Assembly: GCF_008107445.1 (NCBI RefSeq)
Contig: NZ_VSLD01000001.1
Span: 186,001 to 250,000, forward strand
Direction of reading: 5' to 3'
DNA: 64,000 nt
Source of the DNA: Arthrobacter echini
Lineage (GTDB): Bacteria > Actinomycetota > Actinomycetes > Actinomycetales > Micrococcaceae
A program made the position numbers and the translations under genes. This document shows, one piece after another, positions 16,768-25,169 of the stretch; position 1 is the stretch's first letter, and each line of letters opens with the position of its first letter. The notes beneath the pieces were generated by a model, which saw nothing but the letters and a program-made list of their open reading frames with translations, did not search any database and was not told where the DNA came from.

Positions 16768-17430
16768 ATGTCCGTCCTGACCGCGACCACGCCGCCCGAG
16801 CCGATCAGCGTCGAGATCCTCTCGGATGGTCTGCCGTGGTGGGAGGTGGTCGGCGCCCTCGCTCCCCTGGCCGTTCTGCTCGCCGCTGTCCTCGCAGCGA
16901 TCACTGCCTTCGCGTCCCTGCGCCAGCGGGCGACGGCGGATCGCGCGGCACTCGGGCAGAGGAGGCGCGCCGACGACCGCGCGGAATGGTGGCGGCGGAC
17001 CCAATGGGGCATCGACGCGGCGACCTCGGCCGATCCGGTCCGGCAGGAGGCCGGCGTGAAGGCCCTGTTGCAGCTCTCCTCCAGCGAGCTCGCCACGGAG
17101 GAGGACCGCCTGATCCTCGACGCCATCTGGGCGCGCGACCCTCTGGCCGATCCCGTCGCCGTGCTGGACGGCCCGACGACGGGATCGGACACTGGGGGTA
17201 GCACGCACCAGCCGAAGGGCATGGCGATGACCGACACGGCGCGCGCACGACCGGCCCCGAACGGGCACCCCCACGACCACCGGCCCGCCGACACCGTGCG
17301 CGTGAGCGCCGCAAAGGCGCGGCTCCGCGTAGCACTCGACGAACAGCTGGGCCGCGAGACACCGCAGTCGGTCAAGGATGCTGCAACGTCAACGACGAAG
17401 AGCAAGCCCACTGCGACGAGCGGAAAGTAG
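16768..17430 (+). CDS. Single-span membrane protein, function unknown
   Basis: A 220-residue protein with one transmembrane helix at about residues 25-50, then a charged, arginine-rich stretch (RQRATADRAALGQRRRADD), a helical acidic middle and a long polar, low-complexity tail rich in Thr, Lys and Ala. This layout suggests a membrane-anchored cytoplasmic protein; no catalytic motif is seen. The frame is uninterrupted and ends 57 bases before a strong terminator. Confidence 0.6.
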   Translation: MSVLTATTPPEPISVEILSDGLPWWEVVGALAPLAVLLAAVLAAITAFASLRQRATADRAALGQRRRADDRAEWWRRTQWGIDAATSADPVRQEAGVKALLQLSSSELATEEDRLILDAIWARDPLADPVAVLDGPTTGSDTGGSTHQPKGMAMTDTARARPAPNGHPHDHRPADTVRVSAAKARLRVALDEQLGRETPQSVKDAATSTTKSKPTATSGK

Positions 17431-17487
17431 CGGCTTCCCCCGCACCCGATACACCGCACACCATGGAACACTCACCCTGAGACGCGG

Positions 17488-17517
17488 AAGGCCCCGGAGC
17501 TCGTGCTCCGGGGCCTT
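17488..17517. terminator. Intrinsic terminator between membrane-protein gene and tRNA-Met
   Basis: AAGGCCCCGGAGC, loop TCGT, GCTCCGGGGCCTT, followed on the plus strand by TCCTTCT. The 13-bp stem can also end the minus-strand tRNA transcript. Confidence 0.85.
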
Positions 17518-17525
17518 TCCTTCTG

Positions 17526-17599
17526 TAGCGGTGCCGGGACTCGATCCCGGGACCTCACGATTATGAGTCGTGCGCTCTAACCAGCTGAGCTACACCGCC
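17526..17599 (-). tRNA. tRNA-Met (anticodon CAU)
   Basis: Read on the minus strand it begins GGCGGTGTAGCTCAGCTGG. The anticodon stem-loop is CACGA-CTCATAA-TCGTG, giving anticodon CAT; the T arm contains GATCGAGTC (the TTCGA position reads ATCGA). The D arm and acceptor look like the elongator Met tRNA of actinobacteria and not the initiator. CCA is not encoded. A lysidine-modified Ile-CAU tRNA is the alternative. Confidence 0.92.
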
Positions 17600-17653
17600 G
17601 TAAATGAGGGCGCCCGCACCGATCCGAGGATCGTCACGGGCCTCTCATTCATG

Positions 17654-17725
17654 AGCCCCCCACCGGAATCGATCCGGTGACCTCGTTCTTACCAAGAACG
17701 CGCTCTACCACTGAGCTAGGGGGGC
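17654..17725 (-). tRNA. tRNA-Thr (anticodon GGU)
   Basis: The minus strand begins GCCCCCCTAGCTCAGTGG; the anticodon stem-loop is CGTTC-TTGGTAA-GAACG, anticodon GGT. The acceptor stem is seven G-C pairs and CCA is not encoded. It lies 54 bases upstream of tRNA-Met on the same strand, so the two may be co-transcribed. Confidence 0.93.
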
Positions 17726-17794
17726 AACAGCACATTACGTTACCAGTTCTCCGCCGGTGGAGCGAAATCGCAGACCGCCCCGAGGGAGGGGCCT

Positions 17795-17841
17795 GCGGGC
17801 CGCGTGGAGACTGCATCTTCCACAGCTCCCACGCGGCCCGC
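17795..17841 (-). terminator. Strong hairpin downstream of the DEAD-box helicase
   Basis: GCGGGCCGCGTGG (17795-17807) pairs with CCACGCGGCCCGC (17829-17841), 13 bp with a 21-base loop, 16 bases after the helicase stop. No clear T-tract follows on the minus strand, so it may act with Rho or as an RNA 3' end stabiliser. Confidence 0.55.
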
Positions 17842-17856
17842 CCGGCGTCGTTCCTG

Positions 17857-19791
17857 CTACTGCTCGGACTGCGCGTTGGAGCGTCCCGCTCCGGCGCCGG
17901 CGCCCTTGCCCTGACGTGGCTTGCGCGTGGCGTCGCCCGAGAACCGGGTGTCGCCGTCGCGCTTCGGGTAGTCCTTCTTGAAGGGCTTCTTGAACTCGCC
18001 CGCACCGCGCCCGGCGGCGGGCTTGCGGCCCTTGTCGAGCTCGAGGTGGATCAGTTCGCCGCCGATGCGCGTCCGGGACAGGGCGCGCAGCTGGTCCTTG
18101 GACAGATCGGCCGGGAGCTCCACGAGGCTGTGGTCGGCGCGGATGTCGATCCCGCCGATCTGCGCCGAGGAGAGCCCGCCCTCGTTGGCGATGGCGCCCA
18201 CGATGGACCCCGGCATCACACGCTGGCGACGACCCACCGCGATGCGGTAGGTGGCGTTGCCCTCGGTGAGCGTGCGCGTGGGGCCCCTCGACCCGAAGCC
18301 GTCCTTGCGTCCCTCGGCCCGCTCGCGCTGACCGGCCGGAGCCACAGGGATGTCCTGGACGAGGATCGGCTGGCCGCCCTGCGCCATGACCGCGAGCGCC
18401 GCCGCGATCTCGTTGGCCGGCACATTGTGCTCCTGCTCGTAGCTCGCGATGAGATCGCGGAACAGCGAGACGTCCTCACCGGACAGGGTCTGGGTGATCC
18501 TGTCGGCGAACTTACCGAGGCGCAGCTCGTTGATCTTCGCTGTGGACGGCAACTGCATCTGCTCGACGGGCTGACGCGTGGCCTTCTCGATGGAGCGGAG
18601 CAGGTACTTCTCCCGCGGCGTGATGAACAGGATGGCGTCTCCCGAACGGCCGGCGCGGCCCGTGCGGCCGATGCGGTGCACGTAGGACTCCGTGTCGTGC
18701 GGGATGTCGTAGTTCACGACGAGCGAGATGCGGTCCACGTCGAGCCCACGGGCTGCGACGTCCGTGGCCACGAGGATGTCGATCTTGCCGTCGCGGAGGG
18801 CCTCGACGGTACGCTCGCGCTGCTGCTGGGGAATGTCTCCGTTGATGGCTGCGGCCGAGAAGCCCCGTGAACGCAACTTGTCCGCCAGGTCTTCGGTCGC
18901 CATCTTGGTACGGACGAAGGCGATGATGCCGTCGTAGTCCTCCACCTCGAGGATCCTCGTCAGCGCGTCCAGCTTGTGCGGGCCCATGACCTGCAGGTAG
19001 CGCTGGCGCGTGTTGGTGCCCGTCGTCGTCTTGCCCTTGACCGAGATCTCGGCCGGATCGTTCAGGTACTTCTTGGCGATGCGGCGGATGGCCGGGGGCA
19101 TCGTCGCGGAGAACAGGGCCACCTGCTTCTCGTCCGGGGTGGAGGAGAGAATCTGCTCCACGTCCTCGGCGAAGCCCATGCGCAGCATCTCATCCGCTTC
19201 GTCGAGCACCACGTACTCGAGATTGGACAGGTCGAGCGAGCCCTTGGAGATGTGGTCGATCACGCGTCCCGGAGTGCCGACGACAACCTGAGCACCGCGG
19301 CGGAGTCCGTTGAGCTGGGGGCCGTAGGGCGAACCGCCGTAGACGGGAAGGACGGTGAATCCGTCCATGTGCTTGGCGTAGGACGTGAAGGCCTCCGCCA
19401 CCTGGAGCGCGAGCTCGCGGGTCGGTGCGAGCACCAGGACCTGCGTGTTCTTGCTGGGCCCACCGTTGATGTCGGCGAGTTCGGCCATCTTCGACAGCGC
19501 GGGGATGGCGAAGGCCGCCGTCTTGCCGGTTCCGGTCTGCGCGAGGCCGACGACGTCGCGGCCATCGAGCAGTGCGGGGATCGTCGCCGCCTGGATGGGC
19601 GAGGGCTTCTCGTAACCGACGTCGGACAGCGCCGCGAGCACGCGGCCGTCGAGCTTGAGATCGGTGAAGAGGATGTCGACGCCGTCATCGACGGGTAGCG
19701 CCGTGGAATTCGCCGGTGATGCGGAATCCACTGGTGCCGCTTCGGCTGCTGGTGTGGTGTCGGTGATCTGCTCGGTCAGGTTTTCAGGCAC
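17857..19791 (-). CDS. deaD: DEAD-box RNA helicase (DeaD/CsdA-like)
   Basis: A 644-residue ATP-dependent RNA helicase of the cold-shock/ribosome-assembly class. Core motifs in order: Q motif (PSPIQAATIPAL), Walker A AQTGTGKT at residues 84-91, PTRELA, VLDEADEM (DEAD), LFSATM, and HRIGRTGRAGRSG. Past the core is a DbpA-type RNA-binding domain (GVDIRADHSLVELP) and a basic Gly/Lys/Arg tail. The start is the GTG at 19791, ten bases after GGAGGACTC; an ATT in the same stretch is closer to the Shine-Dalgarno but unlikely. The gene has a leader of about 260 bases with a strong hairpin. Confidence 0.93.
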   Translation of the reverse strand: MPENLTEQITDTTPAAEAAPVDSASPANSTALPVDDGVDILFTDLKLDGRVLAALSDVGYEKPSPIQAATIPALLDGRDVVGLAQTGTGKTAAFAIPALSKMAELADINGGPSKNTQVLVLAPTRELALQVAEAFTSYAKHMDGFTVLPVYGGSPYGPQLNGLRRGAQVVVGTPGRVIDHISKGSLDLSNLEYVVLDEADEMLRMGFAEDVEQILSSTPDEKQVALFSATMPPAIRRIAKKYLNDPAEISVKGKTTTGTNTRQRYLQVMGPHKLDALTRILEVEDYDGIIAFVRTKMATEDLADKLRSRGFSAAAINGDIPQQQRERTVEALRDGKIDILVATDVAARGLDVDRISLVVNYDIPHDTESYVHRIGRTGRAGRSGDAILFITPREKYLLRSIEKATRQPVEQMQLPSTAKINELRLGKFADRITQTLSGEDVSLFRDLIASYEQEHNVPANEIAAALAVMAQGGQPILVQDIPVAPAGQRERAEGRKDGFGSRGPTRTLTEGNATYRIAVGRRQRVMPGSIVGAIANEGGLSSAQIGGIDIRADHSLVELPADLSKDQLRALSRTRIGGELIHLELDKGRKPAAGRGAGEFKKPFKKDYPKRDGDTRFSGDATRKPRQGKGAGAGAGRSNAQSEQ

Positions 19792-20067
19792 GGGAATGAG
19801 TCCTCCAGGTAGGTGCCGGCCGGCACTACGGGAGGAAGCCCGAGACGCCGGATGAACATGGAAGTCCGGCACTGTTTCAATCCCGCGCCGGGACTCCTCG
19901 TCCCACATCGATGCGAGTCTGTGCGACTCGCGATGTGTGACTTTTCTTTAGCCGGCGCTCCCTGATGAATCTGCTCGCGAGTCTGCGCTCCGAGCCCCAA
20001 CACAACGAATCCTGACCAAATGGTCGGACATGACGGGAATACCGGTGTGGGGGATGACCCTAGTCTA
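19792..20067 (-). promoter_or_regulatory. Long structured 5' leader and promoter of deaD
   Basis: A -10 hexamer TAGACT lies at 20067-20062 (minus strand), placing the transcript start near 20055, about 263 bases before the GTG. The leader contains a hairpin at 19904-19937: CACATC plus GCGAGTC pair with GACTCGC plus GATGTG around a 5-base loop, 13 pairs with one 3-base bulge. There is a second GC-rich element at 19883-19895. Long leaders are common for cold-inducible helicases; whether this one senses temperature is inference. No other gene is visible in this 359-base gap. Confidence 0.5.
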
Positions 20068-20150
20068 CGGCACGTCCGTCCGCCGGGTCCGCACACGGGC
20101 GTCCTCCGGGGGTGACGTTGCGCACGTGTCAGGCGCTGTGCCTGTGCAGG

Positions 20151-20807
20151 TCAAGCGGGAGACGGCATCCTCAGGGCGCGCTGCGCGGACCGACGGACCT
20201 GCGGAGTGAGCGTGACGAGATCGTCCGCCGACGCAGCGAGGAGTGCCTCGGCCTGCTCCCGGTCCAGCCCGGCGTAGACCTGCGCTGCCGTGACGCCGTG
20301 GGCGGGGACATCCTCCACACGGATGGTGTCCCCCGCCATGATGCTGCCCGTGGACACCACGGAGAGATAGGCTCCCACCCGGTTCGCCTCGGAGAAGCGC
20401 CTGACCCAGGCTCTCTCGCCGAGGAACCGGGCGAAGTTGCTGCAGGGTGTGCGTGGCATGGTCACCTGGAGGACAACCTGCTCACCGATGCTCCAGCGCT
20501 CGCCGATGACCGCCCCGGAGGCATCGATCCCGGCGACCCGCAGGTTCTCGCCGAACAGCCCGGGGCTCACGTCCCGTCCGAGCTGCTGCGTCCAGAAGTC
20601 GGCATCGTCCTGCCCGTAGGCGTAAACGGCCTTCAGGAGCCCGCCATGGTGCTTCCTGCTGGCCTGGACATCGCCGCTGAGGCCCAGCGGATGCACTGTG
20701 ACAGGTCCCTCGACCGCGCGCTTGTCGATGGCGGTCACGCCGGTGGCGTCCTTCGTGCGATGCAGTTCGTGGACGCGGCAGACGGCCAGCAGAGTGCCGG
20801 TGGTCAT
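20151..20807 (-). CDS. MOSC domain protein (YiiM-like)
   Basis: A 218-residue MOSC-domain protein of the YiiM type, which binds molybdenum cofactor sulfide and in E. coli helps reduce N-hydroxylated compounds. Visible elements: TAIDKRAVEGPVTVHPLGL, GDVQASRKHHGGLLKAVY, GLFGENL and the conserved cysteine in MPRTPCSNFARFL. The ATG at 20807 overlaps the stop of the upstream glycosyltransferase by four bases (ATGA). The plus-strand neighbourhood is otherwise antisense noise. Confidence 0.88.
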   Translation of the reverse strand: MTTGTLLAVCRVHELHRTKDATGVTAIDKRAVEGPVTVHPLGLSGDVQASRKHHGGLLKAVYAYGQDDADFWTQQLGRDVSPGLFGENLRVAGIDASGAVIGERWSIGEQVVLQVTMPRTPCSNFARFLGERAWVRRFSEANRVGAYLSVVSTGSIMAGDTIRVEDVPAHGVTAAQVYAGLDREQAEALLAASADDLVTLTPQVRRSAQRALRMPSPA

Positions 20808-22114
20808 CGCGCCGACCCGGATACGGCCACGTGCGCTCCAGCTGCCACCGGTCCGCCGTCCACCCCTGCGTCCGGAGCACCTCCGGGCCGCAGCGCACGG
20901 GATAGGAGCACCCAGAACACGGTGATGGCGAGCGCGCAGAGAACACCGGCGCTGGAGGCGACGAGCCATCCGGTGGTGGCCTGCGAGTTCAGGTCCTCCG
21001 CACCGAGGAGCAGGCCGATCGTCTTCGGTGAATAGACGAAGACGAGGAGGGTGATGACGAACAGGGCCGCCGCTGCGCTCCGGTAGGCCCGCAGTGCCAC
21101 CGGCAGTCCGGCGGCCTGACCCGCGAGCACCGCCAGGACGACGGCGATCCAGACCCAGTGATGGGACCAGGAGATCGGGGAGATCAGCAGCATGAGCAGC
21201 GCCGTCATCGCGATCGGTGTGAAACGGTCACCACGACGACGGCCGGACCGGATGACGTAGGCGGCACTTGTCACCAGCAGCAGCGAGATCAGCAGCCACG
21301 GGACGGTGGCGGGGAAGTCGGGACCCATGACGTGCAGGATCGCACCCCGGACGGAGAGATTGTCCACGTAGCCCTCACCTCCGATCCGCCCGGTGTCCCG
21401 GAGCATCTGCAGCCAGTAGATGCGGGACTCGGACGGCAGGAGGAGGAAGCCGGCGGCGATGGTGCCGAAGAAGCCACCGGCCATGGTGAAGAGCTGTTTC
21501 CATTCGCCGCGCACCAGGAAGTACAGGCCGAAGACCAGCGGCGTCAGTTTGATGCCCGCGGCGATCCCCGTCAGCAGACCGGTGGGCACCCGGCGGTGCG
21601 GGTTCGAGAGCAGATCCGCGGCGATCATGGCGAAGAGCAGGATGTTGATCTGGGAGAACGCCATCGTCTCGCGCCAGGGGCCGAGCAGGCAGATCAGCCC
21701 TGTGCCGGCGATGGTGAGCGGCAGCGCCACCGGATGCGCGAGTACCGCGGCGCTGGTGCGGAAGCCTCCGAGGTACCGCGTGATGAGCAGGGCGGTCACG
21801 GCCGCCACGACCACCGACAGGCCCACGAACAGGGCGGCGCCGGTCTCCGCGCTCACGAGCGTCAGGGCGGTGAAGACCAGCGCGGCGAACGGTGGGTAGG
21901 TGAACAGGAGCGAGCCCTCCCCCTCGCCGAAGGAGCGCGTGTAGAGCGAGCCGTCGCCGTCGACCACGGACTGTCCGCCCATCCGGTAGACCCTGAAGTC
22001 GAGGCCGATCACATCGGCCCAGGCGTAGGCCCATGAGATCAGCGCCACCGCCACGGCCAGCGCACCGACGATGCCCAGCGCCCGAACGGCCATCGGGGTA
22101 CCGCGCTGGCTCAT
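20804..22114 (-). CDS. GT87-family polyprenyl-phosphate mannosyltransferase
   Basis: A 436-residue membrane protein with about ten helices. After the first helix it has LDFRVYRMGG, the acidic catalytic-type loop of GT87/DUF2029 transferases, followed by SLYTRSF and FTYPPFAAL, all hallmarks of the family. Relatives add mannose from polyprenyl-phosphomannose to lipoglycans outside the membrane. The ATG at 22114 follows GGAAGGAAAGC. It overlaps the MOSC gene, so the two are probably translated together although their functions look unrelated. Confidence 0.88.
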   Translation of the reverse strand: MSQRGTPMAVRALGIVGALAVAVALISWAYAWADVIGLDFRVYRMGGQSVVDGDGSLYTRSFGEGEGSLLFTYPPFAALVFTALTLVSAETGAALFVGLSVVVAAVTALLITRYLGGFRTSAAVLAHPVALPLTIAGTGLICLLGPWRETMAFSQINILLFAMIAADLLSNPHRRVPTGLLTGIAAGIKLTPLVFGLYFLVRGEWKQLFTMAGGFFGTIAAGFLLLPSESRIYWLQMLRDTGRIGGEGYVDNLSVRGAILHVMGPDFPATVPWLLISLLLVTSAAYVIRSGRRRGDRFTPIAMTALLMLLISPISWSHHWVWIAVVLAVLAGQAAGLPVALRAYRSAAAALFVITLLVFVYSPKTIGLLLGAEDLNSQATTGWLVASSAGVLCALAITVFWVLLSRALRPGGAPDAGVDGGPVAAGAHVAVSGSAR

Positions 22115-22264
22115 GCTTTCCTTCCGAGGAACCGGTGTCTGTCGCTGTTCCCTCGAAACCCGGGGCCACAGCTCATCCAGTGTAGGCATCCGCTTCCGGG
22201 TGGGGCGTCGCGGGCGGATATGGTGGAAATCACCCCACGTCCCCCAGGAAAGGTCGAACCACCG

Positions 22265-23458
22265 ATGTCCTCCCCCAGCGGCAGCACCACGACAGCCATC
22301 ACGAACGCCCATGTGGTCCCGATCGACGGAGAGGCCTTCGACGGTACTGTCCTCGTCGAGGACGGCCGCATCTCGGCCCTCGGGGCCTCGGTCACCGTGC
22401 CCGACGGCGCCACCGTCATCGACGCCGCAGGCAAATGGCTGCTGCCCGGGTTCGTCGACGCCCACGTGCACCTCGGAACGCACGAGGAGGGCGAGGGCTC
22501 CGCCGGCGACGACACCAACGAGATGACCGACCCCAACATGGCGGGCGTCCGGGCCATCGACGCCGTGAACCCGTACGATCCGGGGTTCGACGACGCCCTG
22601 GCCGGTGGCGTGACCACGGTGAATGTCAATCCCGGCTCGGGCAACCCCATCGGCGGACAGGCCGTGGCCATCCACACGCACGGACGCTATCTCGAGGAGA
22701 TGGTGCTGCGCTCCCCCAGCGGTCTGAAGTCGGCACTCGGCGAGAACCCCAAGCGCGTCTACGGCGAGAAGGGCAAGACGCCCTCCACCCGGCTCGGCAC
22801 GGCGCTGGTCATCCGCGAGGCGTTCATGAAGGCCCAGAACTACATGGGCAAGGCCGACGAGAATGCGCGCGACCCCCATCTCGAGGCCCTTGCCATGGTG
22901 CTGCGTCGCGAGATCCCCTGGCGCCAGCACGCCCACCGCGCCGACGACATCGCCACCGCGATCCGGCTCGCCGACGAGTTCGGCTACGACCTGGTGCTCG
23001 ACCACGGCACCGAGGCCCATCTGCTGGCCGACGTCCTGGCGGAGCGCGGCACCCCGGTGCTGATCGGTCCGCTGTTCACCACGAAGTCGAAGGTGGAGCT
23101 GCGCGGACGATCGATCGCCAATCCAGGCAAGCTGGCCAGGGCCGGCGTCGAGATCTCCATCATCACCGACCACCCGGTGATCCCCATCAACTTCCTCGTG
23201 CACCAGGCCACCCTGGCGGTCAAGGAGGGGCTCGACCGCGAGACGGCCCTGCGGTCCATCACCATCAACCCGGCCAGGGTGCTGGGGCTGGCCGATCGCC
23301 TCGGCTCCCTCGCGGTCGGGAAGGACGCGGATCTGGTGCTGTGGAGCGGGGACCCACTCGACGTCATGCAGCGTGCCCTGCAGGTGTGGATCGGCGGCAC
23401 GGAGGTCTACTCCTACGACACCGGGAGCGGCAACAGCACTGTCGCTCCGCGGGGCTAG
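22265..23458 (+). CDS. Amidohydrolase, imidazolonepropionase-like
   Basis: A 397-residue metal-dependent amidohydrolase. The HxH metal site is at residues 67 and 69 in PGFVDAHVHLG, followed by EEGEGSAGDDTNEMTDP. Later metal/catalytic positions are visible in DHGTEAH and ITDHPVIPINF. The composite beta-sandwich end (DRLGSLAVGKDADLVLWSG) is typical. It belongs to the COG1228 group; the substrate is unknown. ATG 22265 follows AGGAAAGG by about ten bases. Confidence 0.88.
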   Translation: MSSPSGSTTTAITNAHVVPIDGEAFDGTVLVEDGRISALGASVTVPDGATVIDAAGKWLLPGFVDAHVHLGTHEEGEGSAGDDTNEMTDPNMAGVRAIDAVNPYDPGFDDALAGGVTTVNVNPGSGNPIGGQAVAIHTHGRYLEEMVLRSPSGLKSALGENPKRVYGEKGKTPSTRLGTALVIREAFMKAQNYMGKADENARDPHLEALAMVLRREIPWRQHAHRADDIATAIRLADEFGYDLVLDHGTEAHLLADVLAERGTPVLIGPLFTTKSKVELRGRSIANPGKLARAGVEISIITDHPVIPINFLVHQATLAVKEGLDRETALRSITINPARVLGLADRLGSLAVGKDADLVLWSGDPLDVMQRALQVWIGGTEVYSYDTGSGNSTVAPRG

Positions 23459-23461
23459 TCT
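23456..23461 (+). promoter_or_regulatory. -10 hexamer TAGTCT made from the preceding stop codon
   Basis: The first three bases are the TAG stop of the amidohydrolase; the hexamer ends four bases before a TTG start candidate at 23466. Confidence 0.35.
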
Positions 23462-23465
23462 CCCC

Positions 23466-23882
23466 TTGGCGCGGGTCCTGCCGCCGCGACCCTTCACGCT
23501 GCGTGCGGCGGTGGTCCTGTGGCTCGCGATCGCGGTGCTCCTGCTCGTCGCCGCCGGGACCTTCATGGGCTCGGCGGCGGTGCAGGATCTCGATCGGGCG
23601 GGATCCATCGGACTCGGGGCACTCTTCGGCGCGCTCGCCGTCCTGCAGTTGCTCCTCCTGCTCCCGCTGCGACGGGGCAGGAGGAGCGCCCGCGAGGTGC
23701 TGAGCACCATCGGCATCCTCATGGGCGCGCCGATCCTCGTCCGCGGGACGCCCGGCCTGTCCCTGATAGCCGGGGCCATGCTCGCCGCGGTGCTGCTCAT
23801 GTGGCTGCCCCAGAGCAGCGACTATTTCCAGCTGACCCAACCGAAGGCGAAGAAGCGCTTCAGGTTCCCCGGCTTCCGGTAG
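23466..23882 (+). CDS. Small integral membrane protein
   Basis: A 138-residue protein with four predicted transmembrane helices separated by short basic loops (RRGRRSAREVLSTI), ending in a cytoplasmic tail KAKKRFRFPGFR. The TTG at 23466 is chosen because it directly follows the amidohydrolase and a -10-like TAGTCT; longer in-frame versions run back inside that gene. No function is recognised. Confidence 0.6.
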   Translation: MARVLPPRPFTLRAAVVLWLAIAVLLLVAAGTFMGSAAVQDLDRAGSIGLGALFGALAVLQLLLLLPLRRGRRSAREVLSTIGILMGAPILVRGTPGLSLIAGAMLAAVLLMWLPQSSDYFQLTQPKAKKRFRFPGFR

Positions 23883-23931
23883 GGCCAGACGTGACTCTGA
23901 TGCGCCGTCCACCACGTGGCCGGACGCACGA

Positions 23932-23957
23932 AAGGCCCCACCGAACGGAGGGGCCTT
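23932..23957. terminator. Shared terminator of convergent genes (metB side)
   Basis: AAGGCCCC and GGGGCCTT form an 8-bp stem with a small inner CCG-CGG pairing; it lies between the plus-strand membrane-protein gene and the minus-strand metB. Confidence 0.75.
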
Positions 23958-23979
23958 CCACGAAGAAAATCAGGCAGAA

Positions 23980-25143
23980 CTAGCGCAGGGCGCCGATGGC
24001 CTGCTCGAGATCGCCGATCAGATCCTCGAGATCCTCGATGCCGACCGACAGGCGGACCAGGTTCTCGGGTACGGCCAGCTCCGTGCCCCGCACCGAGGCG
24101 TGCGTCATGTCCGAGGGGTAGTTCATCAGCGACTCGATGCCACCCAGGGACTCGGCGAGGGTGAACACGTGCGTCGACTCGGCCACCTTCTTCGCGGCCT
24201 CGGCCCCGCCCGTGAAGGTCACGGAGATCATGCCGCCGAAGTCCTTCATCTGCGCCGCGGCGAGATCGTGGCCGGGATGCTCGGGCAGACCCGGGTAGTA
24301 GACACGCTCCACCTCGGCCTGCTCCTGCAGCCAACGGGCGATCGCCGTGGCGTTCGAGGAGTGTCGGTCCATGCGGACGCCGAGCGTCTTCAGTCCGCGC
24401 GTGGTGAGCCAAGCCTCCATCGGCGCGGAGACGGCGCCGACGGCGAACTGCACGAAGCCGACCTTCTCGGCCAGCTCGTCGTCGTTCACCACCACGGCGC
24501 CGCCACTGGCGTCGGAGTGGCCGCCGATGTACTTCGTGGTCGAGTGCACGACGACGTCGGCACCGAAGGTGAGCGGCTGCTGCAGGTACGGCGAGGCGAA
24601 GGTGTTGTCGACCACGAGCAGGGCGCCGGCGTCGTGCGCCAGCTGGGCGGTCGCGGCGATGTCGGTGATCTTCATCATCGGGTTCGACGGCGTCTCGACC
24701 CACACCATCTTCGTGTTGTTGGCCGAGATCGCGGCCTGCACCGCGGCGGCGTCGGCCATGTCGACGGCGGAGTTGGTGATGCCCCACTGCGACAGGACCC
24801 GGTCGATCAGCCGGTAGGTACCGCCGTAGGCGTCGTTGCCGAGGACGATGTGGTCACCCGGCCGGAGCGCACCGCGGATCAGCGCGTCCTCCGCGGCCAG
24901 GCCCGAGGAGAAGCTGAACGCGTGCTTCCCGCCCTCGAGGGCTGCGATCTGCGTCTGCAGGGAATCGCGCGTCGGATTCGTCCCGCGCCCGTACTCGTAG
25001 CCGTTGCGGAGCTTGCCGATGCCGTCCTGCGCGAACGTCGTCGTCTGGTACAGCGGCGGAATCACCGCTCCCGTGGTGGGATCGGGTGTCTGGCCTGCAT
25101 GGATGGCCCGGGTGTTGAAACCCTGGGCGTCAGAGTGCGTCAC
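23980..25143 (-). CDS. metB: Cystathionine gamma-synthase
   Basis: A 387-residue PLP enzyme of the Cys/Met metabolism family, joining cysteine with an activated homoserine ester to cystathionine. The PLP lysine is Lys204 in STTKYIGGHSD; other marks are the N-terminal YEYGRGTNPTR, SSGLAAEDA and the substrate loop ESLGGIESL. Family members can act as gamma-synthase or gamma-lyase; the neighbour cbs suggests this pair also supports transsulfuration. GTG 25143 follows AGGAG and comes 26 bases after the cbs stop, so the genes form an operon. Confidence 0.93.
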   Translation of the reverse strand: MTHSDAQGFNTRAIHAGQTPDPTTGAVIPPLYQTTTFAQDGIGKLRNGYEYGRGTNPTRDSLQTQIAALEGGKHAFSFSSGLAAEDALIRGALRPGDHIVLGNDAYGGTYRLIDRVLSQWGITNSAVDMADAAAVQAAISANNTKMVWVETPSNPMMKITDIAATAQLAHDAGALLVVDNTFASPYLQQPLTFGADVVVHSTTKYIGGHSDASGGAVVVNDDELAEKVGFVQFAVGAVSAPMEAWLTTRGLKTLGVRMDRHSSNATAIARWLQEQAEVERVYYPGLPEHPGHDLAAAQMKDFGGMISVTFTGGAEAAKKVAESTHVFTLAESLGGIESLMNYPSDMTHASVRGTELAVPENLVRLSVGIEDLEDLIGDLEQAIGALR

Positions 25144-25169
25144 GATGCTCCTGGTGTTCTGGTGGACTG

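Noticed and set aside
17649-18005. A protein frame across tRNA-Thr and the helicase tail
   Set aside because: The frame uses the tRNA T-arm sequence; such frames are common artefacts at tRNA genes.
22115-23800. N-terminal extension of the GT87 protein antisense to the amidohydrolase
   Set aside because: The GT87 start has its own ribosome-binding site at 22114, and the upstream part is a shadow frame of the amidohydrolase gene.
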